Shown here: piece by piece, positions 1-11,410 of the stretch | How positions within the stretch are numbered: position 1 is the first letter of the stretch | How the letters are laid out: the number at the start of each line of letters is the position of its first letter | DNA from: Nicotiana tabacum | Lineage: Eukaryota > Streptophyta > Magnoliopsida > Solanales > Solanaceae | NCBI RefSeq assembly: GCF_000715075.1 | Contig: NC_134090.1 | Location: 47,933,792 to 47,997,791 of the forward strand | Reading direction: 5' to 3' | Length of the DNA stretch: 64,000 bases | Translations under genes and position numbers: made by a program | Notes under the pieces: generated by a model | The model's input: only the letters and a program-made list of their open reading frames with translations | Told to the model about the DNA's origin: nothing | Databases searched by the model: none

Positions 1-92
1 GATCACATAAAACATGGATAACGAAGCGTAAAGAAGCTAAAATAGGGGAAAACGGAGCGGTAACTCATGAGACGACTGGCCGGGTCGTCACA
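1..92 (-). repeat. 3' LTR fragment of the chromovirus
   Basis: Matches 8104-8195 with a handful of substitutions and ends at the same terminal TGTCACA-type boundary (CGTCACA on the plus strand). The rest of this LTR lies beyond the left edge of the window. Confidence 0.9.
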
Positions 93-594
93 TCCTTCCC
101 AACTTAAACAAACGTTCGTCCTCGAACGAGTCAAGAAACATACCTGAAGCCTCAAACAGGTGAGGATATCTGCTCCGCATCTCCCGCTCGGTCTCCCAGG
201 TAGCCTCCTCCTCCATGGGCCGACCTCTCCGCTGCACTTTCACTGAAGCTATAACCTTTGACCTCAACTTTCGAACCTGACGACCCAAAATTGCTACTGG
301 CTCCACATCAATGGTCAAATCATTATCCAACTAAACCGTGCTGAAGTCCAAAACATGAGATGGATCCCCAATATACTTCCGGAGCATAGAAACATGAAAT
401 ACCGGATGCACACTCGACAGGCTGGTTGGAAAAGCAAGCTCATAAGCCACCTCCCTAATCCTCCGAAGCACCTCAAAAGGTCCAATGAACCGCGGACTCA
501 ACTTTCCTTTCTTCCCAAATCTCATAATACCCTTCATGGGCAAAACCTTCAGCAAGACCTTCTCACCAACCATGTAGGACACATTTCGAACCTT
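88..594 (-). pseudogene. Integrase C terminus with chromodomain-like tail
   Basis: The GPFEVL/VHPVFHVSMLRKY block (about 400-540) is the GPY/F module of chromovirus integrases. It is followed, after a TAG at 331-333, by a 75-residue tail with the PVAILGRQVRKLRSK and EATWETE residues typical of the Tekay-type chromodomain. The aromatic expected before the basic cluster appears as Arg (VQRRG), so methyl-lysine reading may be lost. In the family this tail steers insertion to heterochromatin. Confidence 0.8.
93..101 (-). other. Polypurine tract of the chromovirus
   Basis: Element-strand sequence TTGGGAAGGA abuts the TGTGACG start of the 3' LTR. Its purine run and position are as expected for the plus-strand primer. 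The pol frame runs through it and stops at 88-90 inside the LTR. Confidence 0.75.
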
Positions 595-1682
595 CCGGTC
601 TGCATAACTCTTCTATCGCGACTGCGCTGTACGAAGCCTCTCCTGAATCACCTTAACCTTCTCTAAGGCATCCTGAACCAAATCTGTCCCCAATAGCCTA
701 GCCTTGCCGGGCTCTAACCAACCAACTGGAGATCTACACCGCCTCCCATACAAAGCCTCATATGGAGCCATCTGAATACTCAACTGGTAGCTGTTGTTGT
801 AAGCAAACTCTGCAAGCGGTAGAAATTTATCCCATGAACCTCCGAAATCAATAACACAAGCACGCAACATGTCCTCCAATATTTGAATAGTACGCTCGGA
901 CTGCCCGTCCGTCTGAGGGTGAAAAGTTGTGCTCAACTCCACCTAAGTACCCAACTCTCGCTTAATAAACTTTAAAAACTAGGAAGTAAACTGAGTACCC
1001 CGATCTGAAATGATAGAAACTGGAACACCATGCAGCCGAACAATCTCTCGGATATATAACTCTGCTAACCACTCTGAAGAATAGGTAGTATAGATAGGAA
1101 TGAAGTGCGCGGACTTGGTCAGCCGATCCCCAATCACCCAAATAGCATCGAACTTCTTCAAAGTCCGTGGAAGTCCAACAACAAAGCCCATAGTGATCCT
1201 CTCCCACTTCCACTCAGGAATAACCATCTGCTGAAGTAAGCCACCCGGTCTCTGATGCTCATATTTCACCTGCTAATAATTGAGACACCGAGCTACAAAT
1301 CCCACAATATCTTCATTCTTCTCCACCAATAGTGCTGCCTCAAATCCTGGTATATCTTTGCGGCACCCGGATGAATAGAATACCGTGAGCTATAGGCCTC
1401 CTCTAGAATCAACTCTCTCAGCCCATCCGCATTGGGCACACAAATCCGGCCCTGCATCCTCAACACCCCATCATCACCGATGGTCACATCTCTGGTATCA
1501 TCATGCTGAACTCTGTCCTTAAGGACAAGCAAATGCGGGCATCATACTGGCGCTCTTTGATGCGATCAAATAAGGAAGACGAGAAACCACGCAAGCCAAC
1601 ACCCGACTGGGCTCCGAAATATCCAACTTTACGAACCTATTGGCCAAGGCCTGAACATCAATTGCAAGGGGTCTCTCCCCAA
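595..1682 (-). pseudogene. Chromovirus integrase
   Basis: The remnant starts with the RH-INT linker, whose frame changes more than once between 1690 and 1290. It continues with the HHCC zinc-finger region, then the catalytic core ([11 protein letters not shown] near 990, FHPQTDGQSERTIQ near 925). DDE-core residues are visible as the D of SDRGTQF and the E of SERT. Stops at 1273, 979, 943 and 613 are all TAG. A frameshift near 1310 separates the zinc-finger part from the core. Confidence 0.88.
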
Positions 1683-3074
1683 CTAGAATATATGCAAACT
1701 CCCCATACTCACTGCCTTTCGGCTCAAAGCATCGGCCACCACATTGGCCTTTCTCGGATGGTACAATATAGTGATATCATAATCCTTAAGCAACTCCAAC
1801 CATCTCCGCTGCCTCAAATTAAGATCCTTTTGTTTGAACAATTGCTGAAGACTGCGATGATCAGTGAACACCTCACAAGATACGCCATACAAGTAATGCC
1901 TCCAAATTTTCAATGCATGAACTATGGTAGCCAACTCCAAATCATGAACGGGGTAGTTCTTCTCATGGAGCTTCAACTGACGAGAAGCATACACAATAAC
2001 TCTACCATCCTGCATCAATACACAACCAATCCCAACTCTCAAAGCATCACAATACACGGTATATGAACCTAAAGCTAATGGCAAGACCAATACTGGAGTT
2101 GTGGTCAAAGCCGTCTTGAGCTTCTGAAAGCTCTCTTCACACTCGTCCGACCACACGAATGAAACACCCTTCTGAGTCAATTTGGTCAAGGGCGATGCGA
2201 TAGATGAGAATCCCTGAACAAACCGGTGATAATAGCCTGCCAACCCAAGAAAGCTACGAATCTTTATGGCTGAGGATGGTCTAGGCCAACTCTGAACCGC
2301 CTCAATATTCTTTGGATCAACCTGAATACCCTCGTTGGACACCACGTGCCCCAAGAAAGCCATTAAACTGAGCCAAATCTCACACTTGGAGAATTTTGCA
2401 TAAAGCTTCTATTCCCTCAATCTCTGCAATACAACTAGCAAATATTCCGCATGCTCCTCCTGACTACGCGAGTACACCAGGATATCATCAATGAATATTA
2501 TAACAAACGAATCAAGATAAGGCCGGAACACGTTGTTCATCAAATGCATGAACGTTGCTGGGGCATTGGTTAGCCCGAAAGACATCACAAGGAACTCATA
2601 ATGACCATATCTGGTCCTGAAAGCAGTCTTAAGAATATATGACTCATTGATCTTCAACTGGTGATAACCCGAACGGAGATCAATCGTGGATAACACTCTC
2701 GCTCCCTGAAGCTGGTCAAATAAATCATCAATGCGAGGCAAGGGATACTTGTTCTTAATTGTTACCTTGTTCAATTGCCTATAATCGATGCACATTCTCA
2801 TTGTGCCATCCTTCTTCTTCACAAACAAAACTGGCACACCCCAAAGTGATACACTAGGCCGAATGAACCCATTATCTAGGAGTTCCTAAAGCTGTTCCTT
2901 CAATTCTTTCAACTCCGCTGGTGCCATATGATATAGCGAGATAGCAATGGGCTGAGTGCCCAGCACTAGGTCAATACCAAAATCAATATCCTTGTCCGAT
3001 GGCATGCCCGACAGGTCTACAGGAAAAACATCGGGAAAATCCCTCACAACTGGGACAAAATTAATACTAGGAGT
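1683..3074 (-). pseudogene. Chromovirus reverse transcriptase and RNase H
   Basis: RT runs from about 3020 to 2370. The entry motif (DFPDVFPVDLSGMPSDKDI) sits near 3020, the CIDYRQLNK block near 2780, and the catalytic FIDDILVYS box near 2480. RNase H follows to about 1700 with the YCDALR start, the [10 protein letters not shown] segment and VADALSRK at its end. TAG stops occur at 2886 and 2409. Apart from these the frame is open and all metal-binding Asp positions I can locate remain. The domain order and motifs are diagnostic of Ty3/gypsy. Confidence 0.92.
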
Positions 3075-3719
3075 CTAAGCTCCAGCATCCCTCACAAACG
3101 CTAGATATGAAAGGCAACCTTTCCCAACCATACGATGGGCCTTCAAGAAAGAGATCACTCTACTAGGAACATAATCAGTCACACCACGCCACTCGATCCG
3201 CGGTACATCCGGCATAGCCAAAGTGACGGTCTTAGCATGACAGCCTAGAATAGCACGACATGGAGATAACCAATCCATGCCCAAAATGCCATCAAAATCC
3301 ACCATGCCCAATAGTAATAGATCCACTCGGGTCTACAGACCCCCAATAGTCACCACACATGACCGGTACACATGGTCTACAACAACAGTATCGCCCAACG
3401 GGGTAGATACATGAACAGGTAAAACAAGAAACTCACGGGGCATACCCAAATAACGAGCAAAATATGATGACACATAAGAAAAGGTAGAACCGGGATCAAA
3501 TAATACAGAGGCATCTCTGTGGCAGACTGAAACAATACCTATAATGACAGCATCTGAAGCAATGGCGTCTGGCCTTCCTGGAAGTGCATAGAAACGGGCC
3601 TGACCGCCCCCTGATCGACCTCCCCCTCTGGGGCGACCCCTGTCTGCCTGACCTCCATCCCTAGCTGGCTGGGCGGGTGGTGAAGTAACTGGAGCAAAAG
3701 TCGAGGGCTAACCCCTCTG
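3075..3719 (-). pseudogene. Chromovirus aspartic protease domain
   Basis: In frame with gag. The active-site motif DPGST lies near 3486-3497 and the flap/C-terminal block (GILGMDWLSPCRAI) near 3260-3300, which is the usual protease layout of this lineage. In-frame TAG codons at 3708, 3333 and 3075 break the frame. The enzyme would cleave the Gag-Pol polyprotein. No separate start codon is expected because protease is made as part of gag-pol. Confidence 0.8.
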
Positions 3720-5072
3720 CTGGGACGAACTAACAACACGACAAGGACACTACCTCCACTCATGCCCAAACTCTCCACACTCAAAAGAACTCCCAGGTGT
3801 TGGAGAAGGGGACTGAAGGGAACCCCTCACACGGGAGTGACTAGCTGACGCACTTGGCATAGAAGAACCCTGAGCTGACGGGGCACGAGATGAACTCTGA
3901 GCTGGGAGGGAACTAAGTGATGACTGGCCCTACTGAGTACCATGATAACCATGACCCGAAGATGCCCCACGATAACATGGGCGGGCTGAATGAGCAGGCC
4001 TGAAAGAACGACCTCTACCATACTGGAACTAGCCCCTCGAAGGAGCACCACTGTAACTGCCAGATCCTCGAGGCCTCTTGACCTCCCTCTCCTCCCGATC
4101 CTGACGGCGAACCGTCTCAATCTCGCGAGCGATATCAACCACCTCCTCGAACGTAGCACCCAACACTCTCTCTCTAGTCATCAGAATACAGAGATGGTAG
4201 TTAAGGCCATCAACAAATCTCCTGATCCTCTCACGATCTGTCAAAACCAACCAGACAGCATGACGAGCCAACTCAAAAAACCTCGACACATACTGTGACA
4301 CAGTCATATCCCCCTGTCTCAACCACTCAAACTGTCTACACAGCTCCTCTCTGCGAGACTGCGGCACATACTTCTCCAAGAAGAGAACGGAGAACTCATG
4401 CCAAGTAAGGGGCGCTGCTCCAACTGGCTTATGCCTCTCATATGCCTCCCACCAAGTGAAGGCAGCCCAAGAAAACTGAAAGGTAGTAAATGCCACACCA
4501 CTAGACTCAAGAATCCCTGTTGTACGGAGCATCCGCTGGCACTTATCCAAGAAACCTCGGGCATCCTCACCCTCTACTCCGCTAAATGTCGGAGGATGGA
4601 GTCTACCAAACCTCTCAAGACGACGCTGCTTATCATCCGGCATAACTAGCACAACAAACTCCTGAGCTGGTGCAATCGGCTGGGCTAGAGGTGCCCTCAG
4701 CGTCTGAAGTCCCTGTACTACCTGCTCAGGTGTGCGAGCGGTAGGGGTCTGATTGCCTCCCCCGGCCTGTGAAGTAGCTGCTGCTGTAGTGGCTGAAACT
4801 GCCTGAGCCAGGCCAGTGCAAACTGATAAGATCTATGCCAAGGCCTCCTGAAGACCCGGAATCATGATGGGCACAGCTGGCGCCTGAACTGGTGTCGTTG
4901 GAGCATCCATAGCTGGAGCCTGATCCGGAGCTAGGGCAACTGGTGGATCTACAGGTGCTGCCCTCGCTGCTCTGCCTCTGTCGCGACCACGACCGCATCC
5001 ACGGCCTCTGGTGGTCTCAGCTGGTGGCACTGGTGGTCGTCCACCTCGTCCGGTAGCTCGCGTCCTCACCAT
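3720..5072 (-). pseudogene. Chromovirus gag (capsid and damaged zinc knuckle), four in-frame TAG stops
   Basis: The start is placed at the ATG at 5072, whose product begins MVRTRATGRGG, a basic Arg/Gly-rich leader. It is followed by a Pro/Ala-rich stretch and then the capsid core (about 4652-4029) with the retrotransposon-gag signature residues FSGVEGEDARGFLDKCQ and FLEKYVPQSRRE. The nucleocapsid region near 3745-3790 keeps the GHxxxxC-type spacing of a CCHC knuckle, but the first Cys is Ser and a TAG (3750-3752) falls inside it. Further stops at 4833, 4029 and 3930 all fit CAG-to-TAG changes. Gag coats and packages element RNA; this copy cannot make a full product without read-through. Confidence 0.85.
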
Positions 5073-5257
5073 CTGTGAGAGAATGGAATAACAGAAGTTT
5101 AGTACTTGGACCAACAAGTTTGCACGACAAGAATTTCAAGAATATGATGTTTTTCCTAAAGGTTCTGCAGCCTCTCGAGGATAAATACAGACGTCTCCGT
5201 ACCGATCCGCGAGACTCTACTAAACTTGCTCATGACTCGTAAGACCTAAGTAACCTA

Positions 5258-5270
5258 GGCTCTGATGCCA
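5258..5270 (-). other. Primer-binding site, initiator tRNA-Met type
   Basis: On the element strand it reads TGGCATCAGAGCC, starting three bases inside the 5' LTR end. The initiator tRNA-Met site is TGGTATCAGAGCC, so there is one C/T difference. This primer is usual for plant chromoviruses. Confidence 0.85.
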
Positions 5271-5879
5271 ACTTGTCACGACCCAAATTCCCTGAACCCG
5301 ATCGTGATGGCGCCTCTCGTGAAGACAAGGCCAGCCAGACCAAAATAGACCACCTCTTTTAAACAGTTATATACCATAAGTAGTTCTAAAACGTGATATA
5401 ATAACCATAATTTGCGGAATTAACGATAACAACAGTAGAAACCATCCCAACACATCCCAAACCGGGGTGTCACAAGTCATGAGCAACTAATAGTTCCAGA
5501 TACCAGTCTACTAGACACGAAATCCGTTATAGAAGTTCAAGAACTTGAAAATAATAAGATAAGGGAGGCACGGGGGCTGCGGACGCCAACAACTACCTCG
5601 TAGTCTCCGAAAAGACTGCTTGGATTGGGAGGATCAGCACTCAGGAGCGGACTCTGCGACGCCTGAATCTATACATACGGTGCAGGGAGTAATGTGAGTA
5701 CTCCGACTCAGTGAGTAATAATCATGAATAATGGCTGAAAGCAAGAAAACACGTAAAGGCACAAAGCAATTCTCTATCAAGCAGTAAAATCACTTAAGGC
5801 AATAAATCCATGAAGAAATCAAATGAAGTTCCTTTAAACCAAGTAAAACAGGTAATTTAGCGGGTGAATAACAAGTAGA

Positions 5880-6205
5880 AATCCGCCCCTCGGGCATAGT
5901 AACAATCACTCAAAACAGTATCAGCCCCTCGGGCTCACTCTCGGTACAATATCAGCCTCTCAGGCTCACTTTCAATATAGTATCAGCCCCTCGGGCTCAC
6001 TCTCAAATCATGATGGGTACCCGTGCTCACTGTGGGGTTGCAGACTCCAGAGGGGCCCCTTACAGCCCAAGCGCAATATCAAGCCATCTCGTGGCAATAA
6101 AAAGTATCTCAGGCCCTCGGCCTCATATCACTCAGCATATCCTCACATATGGCCCTCGGCCTCACTTAATCCGAAAATCATCACAAGCCCTTCGGGCATT
6201 AGTAA
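5880..6205. repeat. Cluster of short GC hairpins in the chromovirus LTR
   Basis: At least seven 13-18 bp units are each self-complementary. They include AGCCC-CTC-GGGCT (5922 and 5986), AGCCT-CTC-AGGCT (5953), AGGCC-CTC-GGCCT (6112), GGCC-CTC-GGCC (6151) and GCCC-TTC-GGGC (6186). Spacing is about 32-38 bp in the first part. The AGCCC/GGGCT and AGCCT/AGGCT variants differ at both arms together. Confidence 0.8.
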
Positions 6206-7119
6206 AACAGTAGTTCTCAGCCCAAAACATCATTCATAAATATCATTTAAGTTCAAATACGAATAAAAGTGGCTGAGTTTGTAAAACAATAAATATCAAC
6301 AGGACTGAGTTCAAGTAATAAGTCAAACAGTGAGGAATTAGTGATAAAAATCCCTAGAGGGTTCAAATAGTTGGCACGAAGCCCAAATATGGCAATCAGC
6401 CCAAATCATGACGATAACAAATAAGTTTCAGTCAAATACGCGGTAAAATCATCAATCGGGATGGACCAAGTCAAAATCCCCAGTAGTAAAAGACCCCACG
6501 CTCATCACCCAACGCGTGTCTCACCTCAATACAGCACTACGATGTGCAATCTGGGGTTTCAAACCCTCAAGACATCATTTACAACCATTACTCACCTCGA
6601 ACCGGCTAATTCTCTAGCTCGCGATGCCTTTGCCCCTCGAATTGGCCTCCATGCACGTCGAATCTATTCAAAATCAGAACGAATACGTCACAATATGCTA
6701 ATGGAACAAAGCCCAAGCGAAAACAATCGAATTATCACAAAATTCCAGAAATTGGTCAAACCCGACCCCCGGGACCACATCTCGGAATTTGACAAAATTC
6801 ACAAAACTAGAATCCTTATACTCTCACGAGTCTATCCGTACGAAAATTATCCAATTCCGATACCATTTGGTCCTTCAAATCATCATTTTATATTTTTGAA
6901 AGATTTCACAATCTTCTTCCCAAATTCCATCCCAAATCACGAATTATATGATGAATTCAATGATAGATTCATGTACTCTAGCCAAATCTGAGTTAGAATC
7001 ACTTACCCCGATGAATTTCTTGAAAAACCTTCGAAAAATCGCCAAAATCCGAGCTCTTTAGGTCAAAATATCAAATAAAACCCAAAACATCGTATTCATA
7101 GAGTACCTCACAGATTTTT

Positions 7120-7520
7120 TCCTCCACGGGCCGCACAAAATCGACCGCGGTCCGCATAAAACCAGTGCAGTCCGCACAAAACCAGTGCGGTCCTCACAAA
7201 ATCGACCGCGGCCGCACAAGCTTTCCTCTGCAGTGACATGCTTTAATATTTTGGCCATAACTTTCGCTACAGATGTCCAAATTGCGATATCTTTACCTTT
7301 CTGGAAACTAGACACGAAGGGCTATAATTTTTGTTTTTGAATCATCTCAAAATTCCCTTGTAGATCAAAAGATATGAGCTTCTGAAGTAGGACCAGCGGA
7401 ATGTTCTTCACCGCGGCCGCACACCATTTTGTGCGGTCCGCACAACACCTATCGTGGCCACACTTCATTTTGTGCGGTCCGCACATCACATACCGCGGCC
7501 GCATTTCTTTTTGTACGGAC
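7120..7520. repeat. Repeated CG-rich inverted motif in the chromovirus LTR
   Basis: Units built on GCGGTCCGCACAAA or GCGGCCGCAC recur at 7130-7220 (about 20-28 bp apart) and at 7411-7520. Opposite orientations (CACAAAAT and ATTTTGTGCGG) let neighbouring copies pair. The CpG density contrasts with the AT-rich surroundings. Confidence 0.7.
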
Positions 7521-8195
7521 CACGCGGGTGAGTTTTGAGGCCTGCAACCCTTCTGGACCTGCTACAGCTATGATTTTCGGCCTAAAATATCCCGGAACTT
7601 TAAACCAATTGTACCAACACATCCCATGACATCGTTCAAACTTGTTCAAAACTTCGGAACGCTCACAACAACATCAATCACCAATTTCATATAGGATTCA
7701 AGCCTAAGAACTCCAAGAACTCTTAAATTATGCTTTCGATCAAAAAGTCTATCAAATCTCGTCTGAGCGGCCTAAAAGTTTGCACACACATCCCAAATAG
7801 CTACTGTCACTCTCGGAATTCCATTCCGACCCCTATATCAAAATCTCGCCTATCAACCAGAACCGCCAAAATATCAACTTCGCCAATTTAAGCCTAAATT
7901 TTCTCTACAACTCCAAAACCCATTCCGATCGCGCTCCTAAGTCACAAATCACCTCCCGAAGCTAACCGAACCATCAGAACTCACTTCCGAGTCTTCTAAC
8001 ACATAAGTCAACATCCGGTTGACTTTTCCAACTTAAGCCTTCTTAAAAGAGACTAAGTGTCTCATTTCTTACCAAATCCTCTCCGAACTCGAACTAATCA
8101 ACCCGATTACGTAAACACGGATAATGAAGCGTAAAGAAGCTAAAATAGGGGAAAACGAAGCAGTAACTCATGAGACGACTGATCGGGTCGTCACA

Positions 8196-8685
8196 TATAT
8201 AGATTTTGTATGAAATTTAAGGATGAAATAATAGGAAAAATATGTATTGTAAATAAGTTGTCATTTTTTTCCCTTGCATTTACTCCACCAAATGACGATA
8301 CCTCACTATATTAAATTATTTGTAAGATATTAATTCAACCGTACTCATTTTTTAGATTTTACATTTTCAATATTAATTTTTTTTTCGAGCTATAAGACCA
8401 ACTTTTTTATTCTCTTTTGTATTTTGTTTTCAGTATTAGGCAACTAAAGTAACAATAATTTTTATAAGACCATATATGTCCTTATAAAACACGATAAAAC
8501 ATCTAAGTTTCTCAAATATGATTTCTTCATTTATTAGGCTAACAAAATGGGAACAACATTCAACCTTTTCAAGAATATTTGTTTAACTTTTATTATATAA
8601 TCTATTAGACAAATACATAGTTTGATAAAATTTACGTAATTTTTTTTAAAAATATGTTCTTATTATTGCGCGTACCGTAAAGCTA
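8196..8685. other. AT-rich spacer
   Basis: No coding frame, RNA gene or clear repeat seen. A GCTAG/T junction near 8681-8685, after a GCGCGTACC stretch, could be a worn Helitron 3' end, but no hairpin is left. Confidence 0.4.
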
Positions 8686-10775
8686 GTTATATTAAAAGCA
8701 CGAAGGCCCTTAGCGAAATGTCGTTCGCCTTTTTTATCCTTTAAAAATAGATTTCATATTGGATTGAATAGTCATTTCATAATTTCCTAATATTAAGAAC
8801 TTTCAAATCAAAATAATATTTCTTACTAAATTCTTACTTACTTAAACTAGGTAAAATAACAATAATACATTCCAATTAAGTTACTTTTCCTTATTTGAAA
8901 TTAACGAAAGTTCCATAATACAATCCACATTAGTTTTCCTTATTTGAAATTAAGTTTTTACTATTAAATCTAAATAAAATCCTACTTAGGCTAGAAAAAT
9001 ACATCTATAAACGAACAATAAACGTAAAATTGAGTTTAGCCACACCGCTCACAACTCTATTGCTTATCAAGTTATCAACTGTATTGCTTTATCTTACTTT
9101 AAATTGGTTTGATTATCGATTTGATATTAGACATTGTAATTCTATAAATTTGATTATGTATTCTTCGGTTTTACTACAATTCGCGTGGTTTCCTAAGTTC
9201 TATGCTATCTGTTGCTATATCTTGTATATTTAGTTTCGGTGAATATCGTTCTTAATTTTTGCGTTGTGTTTCTAATTTCTGATAATTCATGGTGTATTAT
9301 CTATGTTTTCTATTTCATGGTTTAGAGAATACTAACTTAAAAAAAATTGGGAATGTCACGGTAAAGAATTTTTTTTTTTTAGCGTGAACATGTATTCACC
9401 ATGTGAACTCTATTTTTTAGCAAAGTAGAAGCTATGATGGGGTCATCTTAAATTCCCTTCGTTGAAAACAAAATTTTTGCATTTTAGATTTTATAAGTAT
9501 TAAACGCTGAGTTAAGAAAAAAAAATTCCTACTCATGGATTGTTATGGTTTAGTACTTTTTATTAGGAAATAAACTTTAGTTGGTGTTGCTTTAATGCCA
9601 GGGATATACACTGCTCTGCTTAGGTCTTGAAAATTTCTACTATTGTATCAGGTATATCATGCAACGCTATAATAACACTTCATGCAGAATTACAATTTGT
9701 TTATGGTTAAATTAGTACTATTTTATTAGTTCGATAGTAATCTTAATATGTTGCATTCATGGATTGCTTTATCATTAGAAAAAAAGTTTGAAAATCAATC
9801 AACCTTAATTCTTCTCACATAAAAAAAAAAATCTCTAAGTAAACAGATTGTAAAGATTAAAAAGAACGGCATAAGTTCAAACCCTTTGAAGAACCATTAA
9901 CAAAATGTTAAAATTGGTAGAATGTCTATGATCTAGGTTAGATGCCCAAGATAATTAGTATAATTTTTTTGATGTCGGAATTAGTCTTATGAGGAGTGTG
10001 TTAAAGAAAAATCTTCTGGGGCTAAAGTACTTAGAATGGCTATGACTGTTGTGGTGTATTATGTTTGGCGCTAGAGGAATTGAAGGGTATTTCAAAATAC
10101 GAATAATGGCTTTTGCATCATCATAAAGCAAATGTTCAAGAGGTGTATTGTAGAGGAGTTTTGAAGTGAAAGCTTGTTTGTTGGCTTAAAACGCTCAATT
10201 TCTATCCTATTTAGTTGGCTTCAGATCTTAGCAGCATGTACTGTTGGGCGTTGTTGATGTTTTCAACTAATACTCGAGCTTGATAGCCGCTAATTAGTCT
10301 TTTTTATGTACTTACACCCAAATTTTAATTAATAAAGTCTTTAATACGACGATACACCAAATACCAAAAACATCACCTACAAAGTATGTAAGGTCAAATA
10401 CAACAACATGACATATTATTATCTCATATAATAAAATACTTATAATTACAGTAATTATAACTAACACACCAAAACTTTCATCTTTGTAGGTTCAAAAGAT
10501 ACTCGACAACAACAACAACAACCCAGTATAATCCCACAAGTGGGGTCTGGGGAGGGTAATATGTACGCAAACCTTACCCCTACCCCGAAGGGTAGAGAGG
10601 CTGTTTCCAGGAACATTTTTTTAAATATTGTGCAGGTGTACTAACATTTTTTTAAAAATGTTACATCTGTCATGACATCAATGCAATACACATGATTCAT
10701 TCTTATTCTATATTCCATGTATTTTATTTTTAACAAAAGCAGAATACATGTGCAACGCACGTACACTATAACTAG
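8686..10775 (+). mobile_element. Candidate non-autonomous Helitron (weak)
   Basis: The left end reads TATATTAAAAGCACGAAGG, which resembles plant Helitron 5' ends although the leading TC is not visible. The right end has a short GTGC-AAC-GCAC hairpin (10750-10760), about eleven bases, then CTAG at 10772-10775 followed by T, as expected for Helitron 3' ends. The 2.1 kb between is AT-rich, holds no protein I can recognise, and contains a SINE at 10505-10610. The two ends may belong to different elements. Confidence 0.35.
10505..10610 (-). mobile_element. TS-type SINE 3' part
   Basis: The (CAA)n run at the left is the complement of the TTG tail, followed by CCCAGTATAATCCCACAAG, TGGGGTCTGGGGAGG and a CCTTACCCCTACCCC block. 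These are characteristic of the tobacco TS SINE 3' body in reverse orientation. The tRNA-related head is not recognisable, so the copy is truncated. Confidence 0.75.
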
Positions 10776-10915
10776 TAAGATAAAAACGAACTAAAATGAG
10801 CAACTTTAAAATAGGGCAAAGATCACTTTTACCCCGCGACTGAAACTATTTACATCTAGTAGCCGCAAAAATATATAAAATTTGTAAATTATTTTTTTGT
10901 AAATAACATACAGAA

Positions 10916-10920
<5 letters not shown>

Positions 10921-10963
<43 letters not shown>
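10921..10963. repeat. (TA)n microsatellite
   Basis: About twenty uninterrupted TA dinucleotides. Simple-sequence repeat in spacer. Confidence 0.95.
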
Positions 10964-10967
<4 letters not shown>

Positions 10968-11410
10968 GAAATCAAATTGATAAACAAAGAATTAGGGGAG
11001 TGAAAAAATGGCCTTTTCGAAAGAACTACGTTATACATGTCAGTTCTACTTATCGCTTGGGGGTTTTTCATCCTGAATACATATGTAAATATTCTTTAGT
11101 TCCACTGTAGATATGAATTATGGCGTAAAAGAACCCTCTTTATATCAAATCAAGATTAACATAAACGTAAAAAAGTGTTACTACCCCGATATAGTTTTCA
11201 GAATCGCATTTCTTAAAAATATCCGGAACAAACGAGACTGTTATAAAGATGTTTGACCGTAAAATCTAAAAGGCCAGCTAAATAATGCTTATGCGTCGAG
11301 GAAAATTATTACTTTGGCGACCATTAGAATTTTCTTTGCAATTGTGTTTCTGTTTTCAGTGCTCTGACCTCTTTGTGTTTATGCCTCCTTTGAAAGTGTT
11401 AGTCCAGAGA

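Larger units (their letters stand above)
1..8195 (-). mobile_element. Degenerate Ty3/gypsy chromovirus (Tekay/Del-like), cut by the left window edge
   Basis: Minus-strand LTR retrotransposon. A complete 5' LTR lies at 5274-8195. A primer-binding site follows at 5258-5270, then gag, protease, reverse transcriptase, RNase H, integrase and a chromodomain-like C terminus down to position 88. A purine-rich tract is at 93-101, and the first 92 bases match the end of the 5' LTR, so they are the start of the 3' LTR. Gag-pro-pol reads as one long frame from 5072 to 88, broken by many TAG stops and a few frameshifts between about 1290 and 1700. The candidate target duplication on the right is TATAT (8196-8200); the left copy is outside the window. 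The order RT-RH-INT-chromodomain is that of plant chromoviruses. Confidence 0.93.
5274..8195 (-). repeat. 5' LTR of the chromovirus (2.9 kb)
   Basis: In element orientation it begins TGTGACGACC and ends in TGACA, giving TG...CA ends. The outer end (8110-8195) repeats at 1-92 almost unchanged, which is the 3' LTR start. No long coding frame in it is believable. It holds two sets of short inverted repeats (5880-6205 and 7120-7520), listed separately. Confidence 0.9.

Noticed and set aside
1503..2066. 187-codon plus-strand frame opposite RNase H
   Set aside because: Shadow of the pol coding strand. The minus-strand RNase H motifs are unambiguous.
6461..6991. 176-codon plus-strand reading frame in the chromovirus LTR
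   Set aside because: Antisense to the element, low-complexity mixture of residues, no recognisable domain. Read as chance openness in an LTR.
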